Both the position numbers and the translations under genes were made by a program. Below the pieces are notes generated by a model. That model worked only from the letters and a program-made list of their open reading frames with translations. It was not told the origin of the DNA and searched no databases. This document shows, in pieces, positions 26,612-39,229 of a DNA stretch of 64,000 nt (position 1 is the first letter of the stretch; each line of letters starts with the position of its first letter). The stretch covers positions 824,754 to 888,753 of the forward strand of contig VZRN01004719.1 in assembly GCA_013397935.1 (NCBI GenBank). The letters are read 5' to 3'. The DNA comes from Dasyornis broadbenti. Lineage: Eukaryota > Chordata > Aves > Passeriformes > Dasyornithidae.

Positions 26612-29600
26612 TAAGAAAACAAAACCACAAAACTTAGAACATCTCTCTGAAAATTTAATCATCTCGTCTGTCTGTCTCGTGTGACGTATTAATGCTCACA
26701 GTGTTGATTTCCAGACTTGTGTGTTGTCCGAGCTCAACGTATCGAAGCTCGTTAGCCAAGTACTGGCCTGGTATCTTCAGAATGGGTTGAAGAAGAGTTT
26801 TACTGGATAACCAGCCCTAATTCTTCATAACTGAAGAGTACTGCCAGAGAACTAGTTTATCTGAAGAAGTTGTTCCCATAGTCAAATTCCTGTGGAAGGA
26901 AGTCAAATTCCAGTTGCATTACCAAATGCCACATCGCCTTCTTTCCATTGTGGAAGTTTACAGAAAGCTGTGGTCTAGATGTGTATGGAAGCCAGGACAG
27001 ACCTTCCACATGGAGCTTCAGAGGTGTACCGAGGCAGTGTAGGTTGTGTTGCAGGACTGTCACACTTTTGGAATGCAGCACACATTTTCAAAATGCCCTT
27101 TCCAAACCCTTGCCTTCCAAACTACTTAGAACTGCTCTGTGAGTGTTCTCATTAGAGAGAAACTTGGCTGTATTTGGTAGCAAATTGAAGTCCTAATTTA
27201 TAATGTCAATGCTGTGAGCTGATTGCTTGTAAAAGACTAAACACATTTACTCTGCAGACTCTACTTTGTTATTGTACTGATTTTAAGAGCTATTGAAAAA
27301 GAGTCAGGTCAGCTTGCAATAAATTAGAGGCTTCTTATCAGAGTAGGAGTGGGGATTGTGGGTATTTGGAGTTTAAAAGATATGTGAGCATTTATTTGAA
27401 TACTTTCTGCAGTTTTCATTTACAAGTTTAAAACAAGGTTTAGAAAAGGTTTAAGTTTGCTTTGTTTAAGGCAAGAGTTATGTTGCCCTTTGAGTTCCTT
27501 CGCTAATTAGATGTTTCTATTTTGATGTAGCACTGTATTTCTTAAAGGGGTGCCATTGGGATGCAAAACAAACCAGAGACAATCTGCTTTTTAGTTAAGA
27601 GATGAATATTTTTCCAACGGTATTTTCAGTAATTATAAATTAAGGCCTTAAGATTGTAGAAGCAAGAAATACTGGACTTCTTTTCACTACTTTGTTCCCT
27701 ATGGCTCTCTCAGTGAACTAAATTTAAGTTGAATTTATAAGAATGTAATTTTCATTCAACGTGTACATTGTAATCAGATCTTAGTGATTATTTTTACTGA
27801 TCAAGAGCTAAATAAATTTTCATTTTTGATAACTTTTTCTGTGCTATTTTTACAGGCATACACCTTGTGCTATTGCAGCTTTGTAAACCTGTCTCTTCAT
27901 TTGGAATATCACTATTTCTCATTAGCATTCTGTAGATGAAATTTTCCTTAAAACTACGTTTATACATATATAATTACAAATTGGTTTTTCCTTTCATTTT
28001 TAATATTATTGTGAATTCCACTTGTTTATTTAAAGCTCTTGACATTTCATTTAAATATGTGAGATTTTTTGCAATGTAGTTCCTTTTGAAAACATTTTTC
28101 CAGCATGTGATCTGGTGGGCCTCCTAGTACTGGGTATTACTCAGGAAAAATGCTTAATGCAAAGGGAAAAGAAATGTGAATTGTAGAAGTTTTTTCACAG
28201 AGTTGTCAGATATGTAAAGTTCTGCTTTCAGTGTTTTGGCAGTTGTTCATATGTGAGGTTAAAGATACTCAGTTATTATCGACATGTTTGGCTCTTAATA
28301 GCAGTCAAGCGAAATTCGTTATGAAAATGCAAATAAGGCTAATGGAAGCCTGCAACATGCTGCTGAATCATTTTCACTAAATAGTAAGAAGGAATCCTGT
28401 ATGTGCTTTTCCAGTCAAAAGTGCTACGCACTATGGCTCTGAAACTGGAAATGAGAAAGAATGAGCACAAAATAGTGAGGAAAAGATACATTTTAAAATG
28501 TTATGTTAATAGATATGCTGCCATGGGGATATACTGCTTTTCCTCTGAAGGTAGAAATTATTAACAGGATGTTATCTCTCTCTTCTGAATTTGCAAAGAA
28601 AAAATGCAGCTCTTTTTTTGCAGCTCCTAATGTCCTTCCTCCATATGTCTATCAGGGTTAGCTTTTTATTTGATATCATGATACTTATTTAAGTGTTTTT
28701 AGAATACCTGTGAAGCTGCAGTTTACAGTACACACATACTGAAAGGTTTTTATATCATAGTAAAAACAATGCTAACATTCAAGAGAGATTTTTTTTTTTC
28801 GATTAGAGGACTAATACTTAGCTGTGGTTTTTTGTTTTTTCATGGCTTTTTCCTCTCCGTGAGGGACTAAGTTTTCATATCAAAATTGAACAGAGCTGTC
28901 ATTCTAGCCTTACTGAAATAAGAACTGACAAAATAGATGATGGTCAGTCTTTTGCATTTCCAAAGATACTCTTTAACACAACTGAATGAGGGGTGAAATA
29001 TGGGAGAAGCATCCCTTAAAGTTTCTGAAAAGTCTTTTTGTAGACTAGAACACCATTCTTTAATTAGCTAGTCACATTGAGTATTTCAGACCCCTGTATT
29101 TTGTTGATTGTCCTCACTGAAATCTAGTTGCTGTGAAGTACATTTAAATTTAAAAAGTGACTTTGTTGCATAAAGTAATAATTTTGCTAGTCTTTGCCAT
29201 AATTATTTAGTAAATTAGGTGTTCTGCACTTTGAAGAAATAATAACTGGCAGTGAGATGTTATTTCAGTGAGCTGTTATTTCTTTTGTTTCTTCATAGAC
29301 CCTTTTTTATTCTTTTCTATGAGATGTGTGCTGTTGGTTTATGGCCCAGTAAACTTACAGTATTTGGACTGCCTCTGAAAACCTGTTTGTCCTGACACAT
29401 TGTTTAATAAAGCATCTGCAGTTGTGTGCATGTTTCATATGCGTAAATGACAGCTGTCAGATTGTTCATTTCATTTTTCAATGGGCAAATACCATCAGTT
29501 TCCATAGATGCAGCCTTACAAATAGATGAATACAAATGTTTTCAGCTGTGAGCATTGTGGTGTAGATTCCCTCCATGGCTTTATCTTAATTTCTCAGTTA

Positions 29601-31587
29601 GCATTGCCTGTGTACTTCTTATCCACTATTCGTTAAAGATGCACTACTCGTTTCTTCTTTTGCTGAGTAAGACTCTTTCAGGTTTTTTTAATTCCCAATT
29701 AGCTTTTCTTTGCTAATAGTATCATTAATGCCTAAAATAGCACTGTAGCTCTGAAGGCTGAAATCAGCACAAAGTCAGCAAGTGTTACTAAGGCTCCGTA
29801 CGTTTGCATAGCTTTTAATGAAAATGTGCTCAGATTCCTTTCAACTGGGCATTTTAAGCATGGAAGCTTCCTTGTCCAAACTGCATGCTAATAGAGGCAG
29901 CGTGGAAATAATCAGTGTTATGCCTGAGAAACTGCTTTCTATCGTGAATTAGGCTGCATTTAGTGCCCTGAAACTCCCTCAGCACTCCACAACTGAGTTT
30001 CAGTAGCAACGTATTTAGGAAACATTTTTACTTTATCCCATTTTTCCTTGTTAGGGATTTGGAGTCCAGAGTGTATTCCCAGAGTTTCAGCCTTACCTGC
30101 CAGGAATATTACTTCTACCACCCTGTGCTGAACAGCAAAACCCATCTGACACCAGTGGGAGGAAGTGCTCTGTAGAGCAGCAGCAGTGTCTCTTTTTGTC
30201 CCACAGCTGCAGCAGAAAGGGAAGATGAAACACAGTACTGCTCACTTCCCATTTTGATTAGGACTCCCCTTCTGACTTCCCACCGCACCTTGTCCATCTC
30301 CCTGAAAAGCTGAGAAAGGGCAGGTCAGGTGTCAGTCAACCAGCCTACAAACCAAGCAGTCTGGGCTAATGAGAATTCCTCTTTCTTGGAAAACATCAAT
30401 AGAAATGTCTGTATGAATAAAAATTACTTTGTGTTTCAGCATTGCTTACAAGCTCACAAGTTTGACTATTAATCTTTGCCTTTATTTCCTTTGGATATAT
30501 ATAATTCATGTCAGTATTTATCAAAGGTCTTCCTTGCTATATTCTATTTCTCTGTGCTCTCAGAAGTAACAGGATTATTGTAAACTTACTGCTTTTTGCT
30601 AAAAGATAGAGGATTATTTTATTAGTTTTTCATGACTGCAAGTGGGAGGATTCTCTTCCTAATGAAACCCCACCCAAGAAGGAAAAGGAAAGATATTTGA
30701 GAGATGCCTGCCCCTTTGCATGTATTTTTCTGCTTGAAATTTGATCAAATTATCCAGAAGGATTTTGAAGGTGTTTCTATATCTCATTATGAATTCTGTG
30801 CAATGCAAAAATTTCAACTTTATTTTTGTCTCAAATACACGTCTGATATAAAATTCCCTTTGGCAAGGAAAAGAGATTTTAGGATTCCACAAATCCAAAT
30901 TCTTTTGCTTATGGCTACGTCCCAGTTGAAGCGTTAGATTTTCCTTGGAGATCTCTCAAAGCCAGGAACATGATTCTTTCAGCAGGGTATGGTGCACATC
31001 AGCTTCCTGTTTCAACTGGTTCATTCTCCAGAGATGCAAAGAAATGTGTTGTTCAGCCTGGCAGTACTAATCCAAAGAGACACAAAAGGGAAGGATAGGA
31101 CTCCAAAGTTTGGAAACATGAAAGTGTAGATGCTGGTGCAGTGAGATTTGGTTAATCGGTTAAGGTTTTGTTGTTACAAAATAAGCAGAAACTTGAATAT
31201 TTCAAAATCATATAATAATGTTTGTATTTTGGTAATATCTCTTTCACACAATGGCTTTCTTCTTTCTTTTGGGTTGCAAGAGGAAAGTAAATCTACTCAT
31301 TATTTTCAGTCTTCAGTCTTTCAAACTTTGTTCAGAAGAATGGAAGAAACAAATTAACACTACTTTGTTCTTTACACCTACAGCTGACAGTACATAACAG
31401 CAATTACAAAATTAATTACGTGAACTGGCTACTGTTAGTTCATTTAAAAGCAAGTGCTGTACTTTTTGTCTAGGCCTGAAAAAGGATGAGTCCTTTAGCC
31501 TCATTTTTTTCTCATGTTGAATATGAGTCTCACAGTGAGCACTGAGACACCTCCATTCATGGACTTTGTCTCTCTCTGTTTGTCCAG

Positions 31588-31729
31588 GGGCCACAAGCGC
31601 AAGCTGGATGAAGATGATGCTGCCAGTGAATCCAGTAAAGAATCCAGCAATGAAGATGAGGAAGGCAGCAGTTCTGAAGCAGATGAAATGGCAGCAGCAC
31701 TTGAAGCTGAGCTGAACGACTTCATGTGA
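31588..31729 (+). CDS. CTDP1: CTDP1 (FCP1) last coding exon
   Basis: The acceptor is ttgtccag|GGGCCAC. The first G completes the split Arg codon, then G-H-K-R-K-L-D-E-D-D-A-A-S-E-S-S follows and the protein ends ...A-L-E-A-E-L-N-D-F-M with TGA at 31727-31729. The length (46 residues after the Arg) and order match the vertebrate FCP1 C-terminus. Known for the family: the terminal acidic helix (the D-E-M-A-x-A-L-E-A-E-L-N-D segment) binds the winged-helix domain of TFIIF RAP74, and the preceding S/E/D-rich stretch carries CK2-type sites. The residue before the final Met is Phe here; from memory it is Leu in human, a conservative hydrophobic change. The frame is open and shows no damage. Confidence 0.96.
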
Positions 31730-32622
31730 GATTCATGCAGAAGACAGAATTTGTAATTATATTTTACTTCTCATAAACAGATTGGACTTCAGATGAGTCC
31801 GTTATGTCAGTACTCAATGTTTTTCCAAAATGTGTGTGTATATTTTGCAAAGCAGCTCAAGAGGTGACACGTTATTTTACAAAATCAGAAATAGATGTTT
31901 TTAAGTTGTTTTACTAAAGGAAAATATACTTTTTTAAGCAAAAAAAGTATTAAATGGGACATGATGTGCTATGCCAAAGACATGTTAGAAGCTCTGCAGA
32001 ACCTTCATGTATGAGACAGTGGTACAAAGATTTGTGATTAAACACACATCAAGTTTCTAAAAATATTGCAGGCTGTGGTTTATGGGTTACAATCTTAAAA
32101 GAAGGAGGTAAAGGAGATGGAATTGTCTGGGTAGTACAGCAGGAACCTGATGAACTGGTCATCCTTTTCCACAAATAAAGCTATAAAATATAAAAGGATT
32201 TTTGAAGTAAAAAAGAACTATTTATATTTGTATAGAAACAGAGAACGTGATATGCAAGCTTTGTGAACTCTGCACTTGACCCACCTGCCATTTGCTTGTA
32301 AGGGAATACATAGTGATCAACATTCATGGTTTTAGGTTACTTTGTTGAATAGTTGGGTTCTTTAGAGACATCGTTTAGAGTTTTTAACTTTTCTTCTCTG
32401 TAACCAGAAATTTAGCACAACAGACTATGTGGTCCTGTACTGCCACAAGATGCATATTCACCCATTCGTGTTGTCTTGGAAAGAGCAAGTGCTACTTCAG
32501 TCTAGATAGGATTTAATTTCTTTGACAAGAGAGCCGATGTAAAGTTTTTGTATATTCTATTTCATATTTGACCCACAAAACAGATTTTCTTTCATTTAAT
32601 AAAGGTTCATTTTGTATGCTTT
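31730..32622 (+). other. CTDP1: CTDP1 3' UTR
   Basis: AT-rich sequence follows the stop codon with no further coding potential. Candidate polyadenylation signals are ATTAAA near 32038, AATAAA at 32174-32179 and AATAAA at 32598-32603. The last is followed by a GT/T-rich stretch (ttttgtatgctttgtttc) resembling a downstream element, so I place the main end near 32620. The roughly 0.9 kb length is reasonable for this gene. Alternative shorter ends are possible. Confidence 0.7.
32598..32603 (+). terminator. CTDP1: Probable CTDP1 polyadenylation signal AATAAA
   Basis: This is a canonical hexamer about 870 bases after the stop codon with a T/GT-rich downstream element within 30 bases. An upstream AATAAA at 32174-32179 is a plausible alternative site. 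Confidence 0.65.
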
Positions 32623-34643
32623 GTTTCTCTTTCCTGTTCATTTTCTTCCGTCAAACATAAGGTACTTTTCTGTATTATCTTTCCTTTATTCTGCTTGAAA
32701 ATAATGAAAAACGTTTAAAGCAGGTGCAAATTTGTAGATTCAGGCACGTAGCTGAAGAACAGAAGAGAAACACTGGCTCAGAAGATTCATGGACTCTAAC
32801 ATCTGACATTTTCTCAGGTGTCTTTGACTTGCCTCTGAAATTACCACAAGAGTTGTTGCTGTGGTATTGAATTTCTGAGGGTAGGACCATGGTTTCTTTT
32901 CAGTTGTTAGCAACTGGAGAGTCAAATCCTTTTAACTATATGTTTGCAAAAGAAGACTCATTAGTTCATGTGTCATGATTAAAAGGAAGTACATTCTGGT
33001 ACAGAAATACTTTGCCACTTAGCAGTAAAACAGAACATTTCAATAGAATCTCAGTGGCTTTACAAATAGCATTCTAATTTTAAAGCTTCATAATGGCAAT
33101 AAAAGAAAGACTGAGAAAATGCAAGAGTCTTTTCAGATTAATACTGCTTTTCCACTTCTGAATGGAAAATCAGCATCCACAGACAAAAATAGGGGATTTT
33201 GTGGGAAAATGTTAAATTTCCTGGACATTTACACAGGTACCACATAGATGAATGCTACAGTGCCCTGCCTGCGATAGCTCTTCCTGAAAACAAGCAGGAT
33301 GTCTCCAAGTGATTGTCATCATATAACAGTAGAAATAGATTTATGCTTGTAAAATGGAAAGTCAAAATACTTTCTTTTCTTTCAGCAACCTGAATGCAGC
33401 CTCCCCAACTACCAGAGGATGACTCCTTGCAGTTAAATTCTAAAATGTCAGAGGTTGTGGGGTACGTTTTGTGTTTTCTTAAAACCCCACTTGAAATAAT
33501 GTGAAATAACATCAGCTTTCCAGGTCACTGTGATGCTGCAAATGAGTTGACAGCACAAATTTCAGGAGAGACTCGTTCTGGCTGATGTTCTTTGCCAGTC
33601 ACGCAACTCTGTGGCAACATTCAAGCTCTGAATGTAAACACAGCCCGAGAGCAAATCCGGGCAGGCTCTGCGTTGGTCCAAGCAGCTTCGTTGGGTGCTG
33701 TGTCCCTGGCGCTGCAGCTGCCTCACAGTGCTCCCAGAAGGATTCTGTGCGGGCAAGTTCTCTGGTGAGAAAGGCTGTATCTTCCTCCCAGTGTTAGTTT
33801 ATGGATGATGATTTAACTGGGTGGCGGGGTACGGGGTTGGAATCTGGGCAGGAGTCCTAAAAGCCATCAGCACTCCAGTATCTCTTAACTATCCCTGCCC
33901 TCCAGTCATTGGAGTAGGGGGGACCTAGCATAGGGAGGGTTGAGAGCCACCAACACATTGCTCGCTGCCAGAGCAGCCCGGAAGGCATTGAGCCTGCTTT
34001 CTGCTGAAAAGTAACCTCCTGCTCATTCAGGTGCCTGGTCACCAGTCTCTCTGCACAGGTGGGAGAGAGAAATGGAAACTGAAGATTAAATAGGTGGTAA
34101 GTTTAATGCCCATTCTAACCTGTAAGCAAGAAGTCTCTGGATGTATGAAGTTGTCACTCACTCCCACTAGATTACACTTTTTTGAAGGTGCAGGAGCATC
34201 CTGGGAAAAGCAACAAATGTGCTTTGTGAAATGACTTTAACTCTTTATTAAGTGACCTAGATATTTTGACTGGGTGTTTTATCCTGCCTTCTTGGTCTTC
34301 TTCTGTTCATTAGGTAGCTGGCAAGGACCTGCTGCCAGCGAGGGCACTTTGACAGCTGAAGCGGAGATGAGATTGCCAGTGAGGCTGTTGAACCTACTGG
34401 GCAGTGCTGGTTTCTGAAAGGGTACCAGGTGTGGAAATGAGCACAGAATGACCCTTGCTTCATTAAGCTTTCTAAGCGTGTACTATCACTGCTGGCCAGG
34501 AAAGGTGGCTCCTAAGGGCTCATAGTTACTTAAGAACAGGTAAAAGCCATAATTTCAATTTAAAGACCAGCAGTTTTACTTTCTCCTCGATTTGCTTTCA
34601 CCAGTTCTTAAGAGAATGAGAAGACATCACAGCTCTGATGAGG
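32623..34643. other. Intergenic, no gene recognised
   Basis: This is downstream of CTDP1. It is AT-rich to about 33.5 kb, then more GC-balanced with scattered CpG (33.56-34.05 kb). I see no exon-like frame, RNA gene or clear repeat. Confidence 0.6.
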
Positions 34644-34752
34644 ATCATTGAATAGTTTGGGTTGGAAGGGACCATTAAAGGTCATGTAGCCCGTTCTCCC
34701 TGCAATGAGCAGGAGCACCTTCAAGTTGATTGGTCCAACCCGACCTCAAATG
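34644..34752 (-). mobile_element. CR1 3'-end fragment, antisense
   Basis: The phrase atcattgaatagtttgggtt followed by ggaagggaccattaaaggtcat is the reverse complement of the conserved CR1 3' terminus. The following clause on captured 'tccaaccc' sequence also fits. The copy is heavily truncated and non-coding. Confidence 0.8.
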
Positions 34753-35807
34753 TAGTGGGATGTAGTGGAACCTGTGATAAAAGCAAAAAGCATCACGTGG
34801 TGGCCACACTTTTCTCCTTGTGCGTGTGCTGGGGAGGGGGGAAGACGAGGGAGCAGTTACTTAGCACTGAAATGTGGAAAGCTCCAAGCATGCAGATACT
34901 TTCACTGTTGGGATTTGTGCATATGTGAAGCAGGCCCCGAGTTTTCTCAGTGTTAGATAGTAACATCCTCCGTCAAGGGTGGGAAGTCTCAATTTTCCTT
35001 CTTGGCACTACTGCTTGCAGAATAGGTGACTGTCTTACAAGTGTGAAAATACACACACACAAACCTGGAGCTGTACCTAAAGATTTCTCAGTTCTGCCTA
35101 ATTTTACTACAGTGAACATTGCAGTAGATGACAAGTCGAAGAATAAATACATAGTGGTCTTGTTAAGGAAGTGGATCTCATTAAGTAGCTGAAAATTCAG
35201 CATGAGAAGACTCCCAGTTCTCACTATCTGCGGGCAAGCTTTTTATACATTTGTTTTTCCTATCCAATCCCACCTTCTGTTGTCATTTCAGAAGTGTTTT
35301 GGAGCCCAGCACCCAGCTCAGCCTCCTCTCCCTTCCCTCTCCGAGGAACAGGAGGCAGCAGCATCCCAATCCCCCAGTCAGCATAACCTACAGCAGGCAT
35401 ACATACCTGTAGTGATAGGCTGCAGCTGCATGTCCTGTGCTCTTCCTGCTCACCTGGCTTTATTTTAGAGAGAGATGAACTACAGTAACAGCAGTAACAA
35501 ACAGTGCAGATAAGGGAAGACACTGCCTTTTTGTAGGCTGGGTGTGGGTGCTTCCATGTGGAAAAAGGAACATCTTTCTTCTAGGAATTTGTTCCTCAGT
35601 GTCATACAACTCATAACCAGAAATGGAAAAACTCACCTTTGCTTCTGGTCTGGGCTCCCACGTAGATCAACTGGATCATTCCTGGCAGCTGTTAAGTCAT
35701 TGTCCCAAAGACCCAGGCCAGCTGCTTTCTTGGATCTCCATGGGACCCACATGAACCCTGTGATCTTTCTCCTACAAGGAAAGAGTAAATCTGTAATCAG
35801 TATATGC

Positions 35808-35972
35808 ATCACAGAATGGCTGAGGTAGGAGTGGATTTCTGGAGGTCATCTGGTCTAATCCCCTGCTCAAGCAGGGAGGATCACCTACACTTGGTTGTCC
35901 ATGTCCAGTTTCTGGATTTCTCCATGGATGAAGAGTCCACAGCCTGTGCTCAGTCACCCTCACAGTAAAAAG
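35808..35972 (-). mobile_element. CR1 3'-end fragment, antisense
   Basis: It begins atcacagaatggctgaggta and continues with gaggtcatctggtctaatcc, ctgctcaagcagggagg, catgtccagtttctgg and gctcagtcaccctcacagtaa, which is the reverse complement of CR1 3' consensus phrases in the correct order. It is 5'-truncated and directly abuts a T-rich tract. Confidence 0.88.
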
Positions 35973-35976
35973 ATAC

Positions 35977-35977
35977 T

Positions 35978-36009
<32 letters not shown>

Positions 36010-36015
36010 TTTTTT
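35977..36015. repeat. Poly-T / T-rich tract
   Basis: A 39-bp run is almost entirely T, interrupted by three C (TTCT9CT10CT15-like). It adjoins the truncated end of the CR1 at 35808-35972 and probably arose by slippage of a T-rich CR1 segment. Confidence 0.9.
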
Positions 36016-38206
36016 AGGGGATGTGGAAAGGGGATAAATAAGCATGAGGAGCATGATTGCTGTTACTCCATGCTGGCTGAGACAGGGGAGGCATAAAGCA
36101 GGTGTGGCCTTCACCCTTGAGTTTCTCAAAGAGCTGAAACTTTAGGATGCATGATTGCTAGAAGCTTCTTGTCTTTCAAGTACAGTACCAGACACTGTAC
36201 TGAAGAATCCCCTACCATATGTTAATGAGAGTGTGGATTTTAATATATGTGTGATGGGGTTTTGAGCCACTTGAGATTTTATTTGGGAACCAGGTTTGAG
36301 AAGGATGCTAGGCATCTGAACACAAGATTGCTCGAACTCCGGAGAAACAGACGTGAGATATAAGCCAAGCCCTTAACTGCACAAACTCTATTTCTGGTAC
36401 AGCAAATTATTCCTTTCACTCTTCTCATTTTTCGTGACTTTCTCTTTTTGCTGGAGAGTGGCAGAAATGCCCCACAACCTGATCCTGGGGGAAGGTGGGG
36501 TTGACATAGACCCCAACCCCAGAGCACTCAGATCATTTACTTGGTGAGATGGGGGCTGATTTTGACTCAGATTCTGTCATGAGCACTGAGCAGAGGGTGG
36601 GTTTGATGTGTTTGCATTACTTGACATTGCTGACTTGCATGGACCCTTTTAAACCCTCTGGAGTTCTTATCCCTGCAGGTCTCATGCCTACAGAGCCTGT
36701 GCTGCCACCCGTCAGTCAGAGCTTCCTTGGATGAATTATTTTCTTTGCTTTCCACACTGTCCTGACTCTGTTCCCTGACACGACTAGGAGCCGCATCTGA
36801 TAGATATAAGCATGGATGGCACTTCTAAAGATCTCCATCCCAAGATGAAGCTGGACTGAGTCATTGGGTGGGTTTAGAGATGCTTTAAAGGTACAGCAGA
36901 TGCTAATCTGTAACACCAGAGGTAACAGTGCATTTTGTTGCCCTACCTGTGGGATGGACAGCTGTGTCCATGGGTTCCTTCCATATGCTGTCCTCTCCCA
37001 CTGAGTGGTCCTCCACGAGTCAGTGTGTCTCTCCAGGAGGCTGGGAAGCAGAAAAGAGCCAGACCTTCCTCCTGAGTCACCACTGCCATCTTCCTGAGCC
37101 AGACTCTCGCCAGAGTTGGCAGACAGTAACTGTGTTGCAAAGCCATGGAGGTTTGATAGGTGATGACAAAACACCCATCCTTCTTTAAGCCTGGACTTAG
37201 AGCAGTGCAGGTATTTCTCCTCTGTCCCTTTTACATCTGCCAGGGGAAGCCTTGAGAAAGTGAATTGCAGTGACAGGTCTCTATTGCCAGTAATCATGAG
37301 GGAGAAACCCTGACCAAGGACTGTCAGAAGGGCTGGGTCCTCCTCCCTTTCCCTTTTTTACAGGAGACTGACCTGTGTAAGTCCCCAAGACTATTTGCCT
37401 GTCAGCTTTTGGATGTTGTTGCTCCTTCACAACAATCAAGCTGTTCTTGCTGAAGCACAGCTACCATTGCTATTGATCAACTGCAAGCAGCAAAGCCCAC
37501 AGGCAACAGCTTCCTCCTCCTCCTCCTCATGCTGCCTTCAGACCAGGCGCTGGTGCTTTTCTGGCAGGGAGTGTAGCAAGTCAGAAAAGCTTCTTATCTT
37601 TTCAGATCTACCACTATGGATATGTATGACCCTTTCAGGACGTAAGTATTAAATATGTCACTTAATGCCAATATAAATGGTGCTTGGGAAGTTCTCTGTT
37701 TTAATTAAATGGATGAGTTTGGTCCTCAGAGAGCTCAGCATGTCCTTGGGTGAATAAATGTTTTAATAATTCAACTTTGTCTCTCATAATCTTATAGATG
37801 CAACCCACAGAAAAGCTTTCTTTTCCCTGACACTGAATACCAAATGAAGAACACTCCATTTGATTCCTCTGCTTTTTGCTTTCTATCCTCGGATCCAAGC
37901 TCTCAGCCAACCTCTCAGATCAAGGGGGGACCCCCACCACAGGACCCACATGCGCAGCAGCCCTGTGCCGAGCCCACAGGACACGGCCATCAGCGGCATC
38001 CTCCTTGGCTCTCCTCCCTCCAGGGGCTGCCTGTGGAAGCAGTGTCGCCTCTGAGCCTACCCCGAAACAACAGCTGTGCATCTTCCAGCATCCATCTACT
38101 TCACTGACCATCACCTTTCCCTCACTGGTGGAAAAGGCATTCAGCTTGCTGGCACAAAGCACATCTTCCCCTGCAGCTGGCTCCTTCTGTCAAGCAACTT
38201 GAGACA

Positions 38207-38235
38207 GTTTTTGGCACTTTGGTTTTTGGCACTTT
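38207..38235. repeat. 14-bp tandem duplication
   Basis: GTTTTTGGCACTTT is present at 38207-38220 and again at 38222-38235, separated by one G. Confidence 0.85.
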
Positions 38236-38583
38236 AATCTCTCTTCTTTTTTAAAATTCCTAAGACAGCTAAGGAGGTGACAGCAGGCCTCTGGTGGGCT
38301 GTGAGATGGAAAAGAAAGAAACTCAAGAGTCTGAACGTTCTGCATTACCAAAACTCATCTCTCACTACAGAGGCTATGTTTGGTGTGCATTCACCTGAAC
38401 ATACCCATCAGGAAAGGAAAGGTGAACAAAAGCTGGGCACTGTTTCCTTACATGAGAAGGTCCTCAGTCCATACGGGGAAAGAGAAGGGCAGAACTGAGG
38501 TTCATCAGATGAGAAATTGTCCTCTACAGAATGTGCCCAGGGCTGTATCAGCCCAACACCTACTGCTGTCCTTATAGCTTGAA

Positions 38584-38606
38584 CCATGGCCTGTCACAGG
38601 CCATGG
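38584..38606. repeat. Perfect 23-nt palindrome (11-nt arms)
   Basis: CCATGGCCTGT at 38584-38594, then C, then its exact reverse complement ACAGGCCATGG at 38596-38606. It could bind a dimeric factor or form a cruciform. No neighbouring gene explains it. Confidence 0.85.
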
Positions 38607-39229
38607 AGCAGAGTCACTGGTTTGCTTCATTCCAGGAGGGTGCCCGAGGGAGCCAACTGGGGCACAGCAGGGGTTAACTTCGGCTGTGGCCTTACATAAC
38701 TTTTAATTGCCTGCATTTGACATCTGTGAGGCAAAGGCACTAACAGCCACAGTGGAAGTGCTGAGGAATAAGTCCGTGAGTAATTCCTGTTTTATCCCCT
38801 GCTTGTATCGTTTACCTCATTACGGGACTGCCTGCAGCCTTCAGCTGCTCTCTGCTTCCCCAGAGTTAATAGATTTCACATGCATCTGTGCCACGTCCCT
38901 CTCTCCGCTGAACTCTCCACGGAGACACAACCTCCCTCCACGCCCACAGACGGTGAGTTGGTGTGAAGACAACCCAAGCGCTCTGTCACGGGGATGCAGC
39001 AGCTGCTGTCTGAAAATGTCCGATGTTCAAAGAGCAGCCCAGGCCACGGCACTTTGCTGTGATGCAGCACAGGCTGAGACACGAGTGGCAACACAGGAAC
39101 AGCTGCTGCTTGCAGAGAGCAAATAACAAAAATGCTACCTGTACTGGAGAGGAACAGATAGCAACTGTGCTGCAGCTCACTCACCTTGGACTGCAACCAC
39201 CCTGGAGCAACCCTGGGCAGGACATTTCA

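Larger units (their letters stand above)
366..31587 (+). other. CTDP1: CTDP1 last intron (about 31.2 kb)
   Basis: The intron begins GTATGA at 366 and ends with a polypyrimidine tract and AG (ctctgtttgtccag) at 31587. It splits an Arg codon two bases in. It is long for a terminal intron. Recognisable inserts are a minus-strand CR1 fragment (about 11.39-12.34 kb), a minus-strand solo LTR (22072-22620), a CR1 relic (about 26.55 kb) and a T-rich simple repeat (6898-6972). The remaining stretches (366-6897, 6973-11384, 12341-22071, 22621-26549, 26612-31587) are AT-rich and show no exon, RNA gene or known repeat that I can support. The open frames in them are short or low-complexity and look like chance. 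Confidence 0.9.
36016..39229. other. Intergenic, no gene recognised
   Basis: The composition is mixed, with moderate GC from about 36.5 to 39.2 kb. The longest open frame here (minus strand, 36716-37297, 193 codons) has no domain, signal peptide or membrane segment I recognise and no supporting splice or promoter context. I see no RNA gene. Confidence 0.55.

Noticed and set aside
36716..37297. 193-codon minus-strand open frame
   Set aside because: It has no recognised family, no signal or membrane segment and no promoter or splice context. A chance frame in moderate-GC DNA is the simpler reading.
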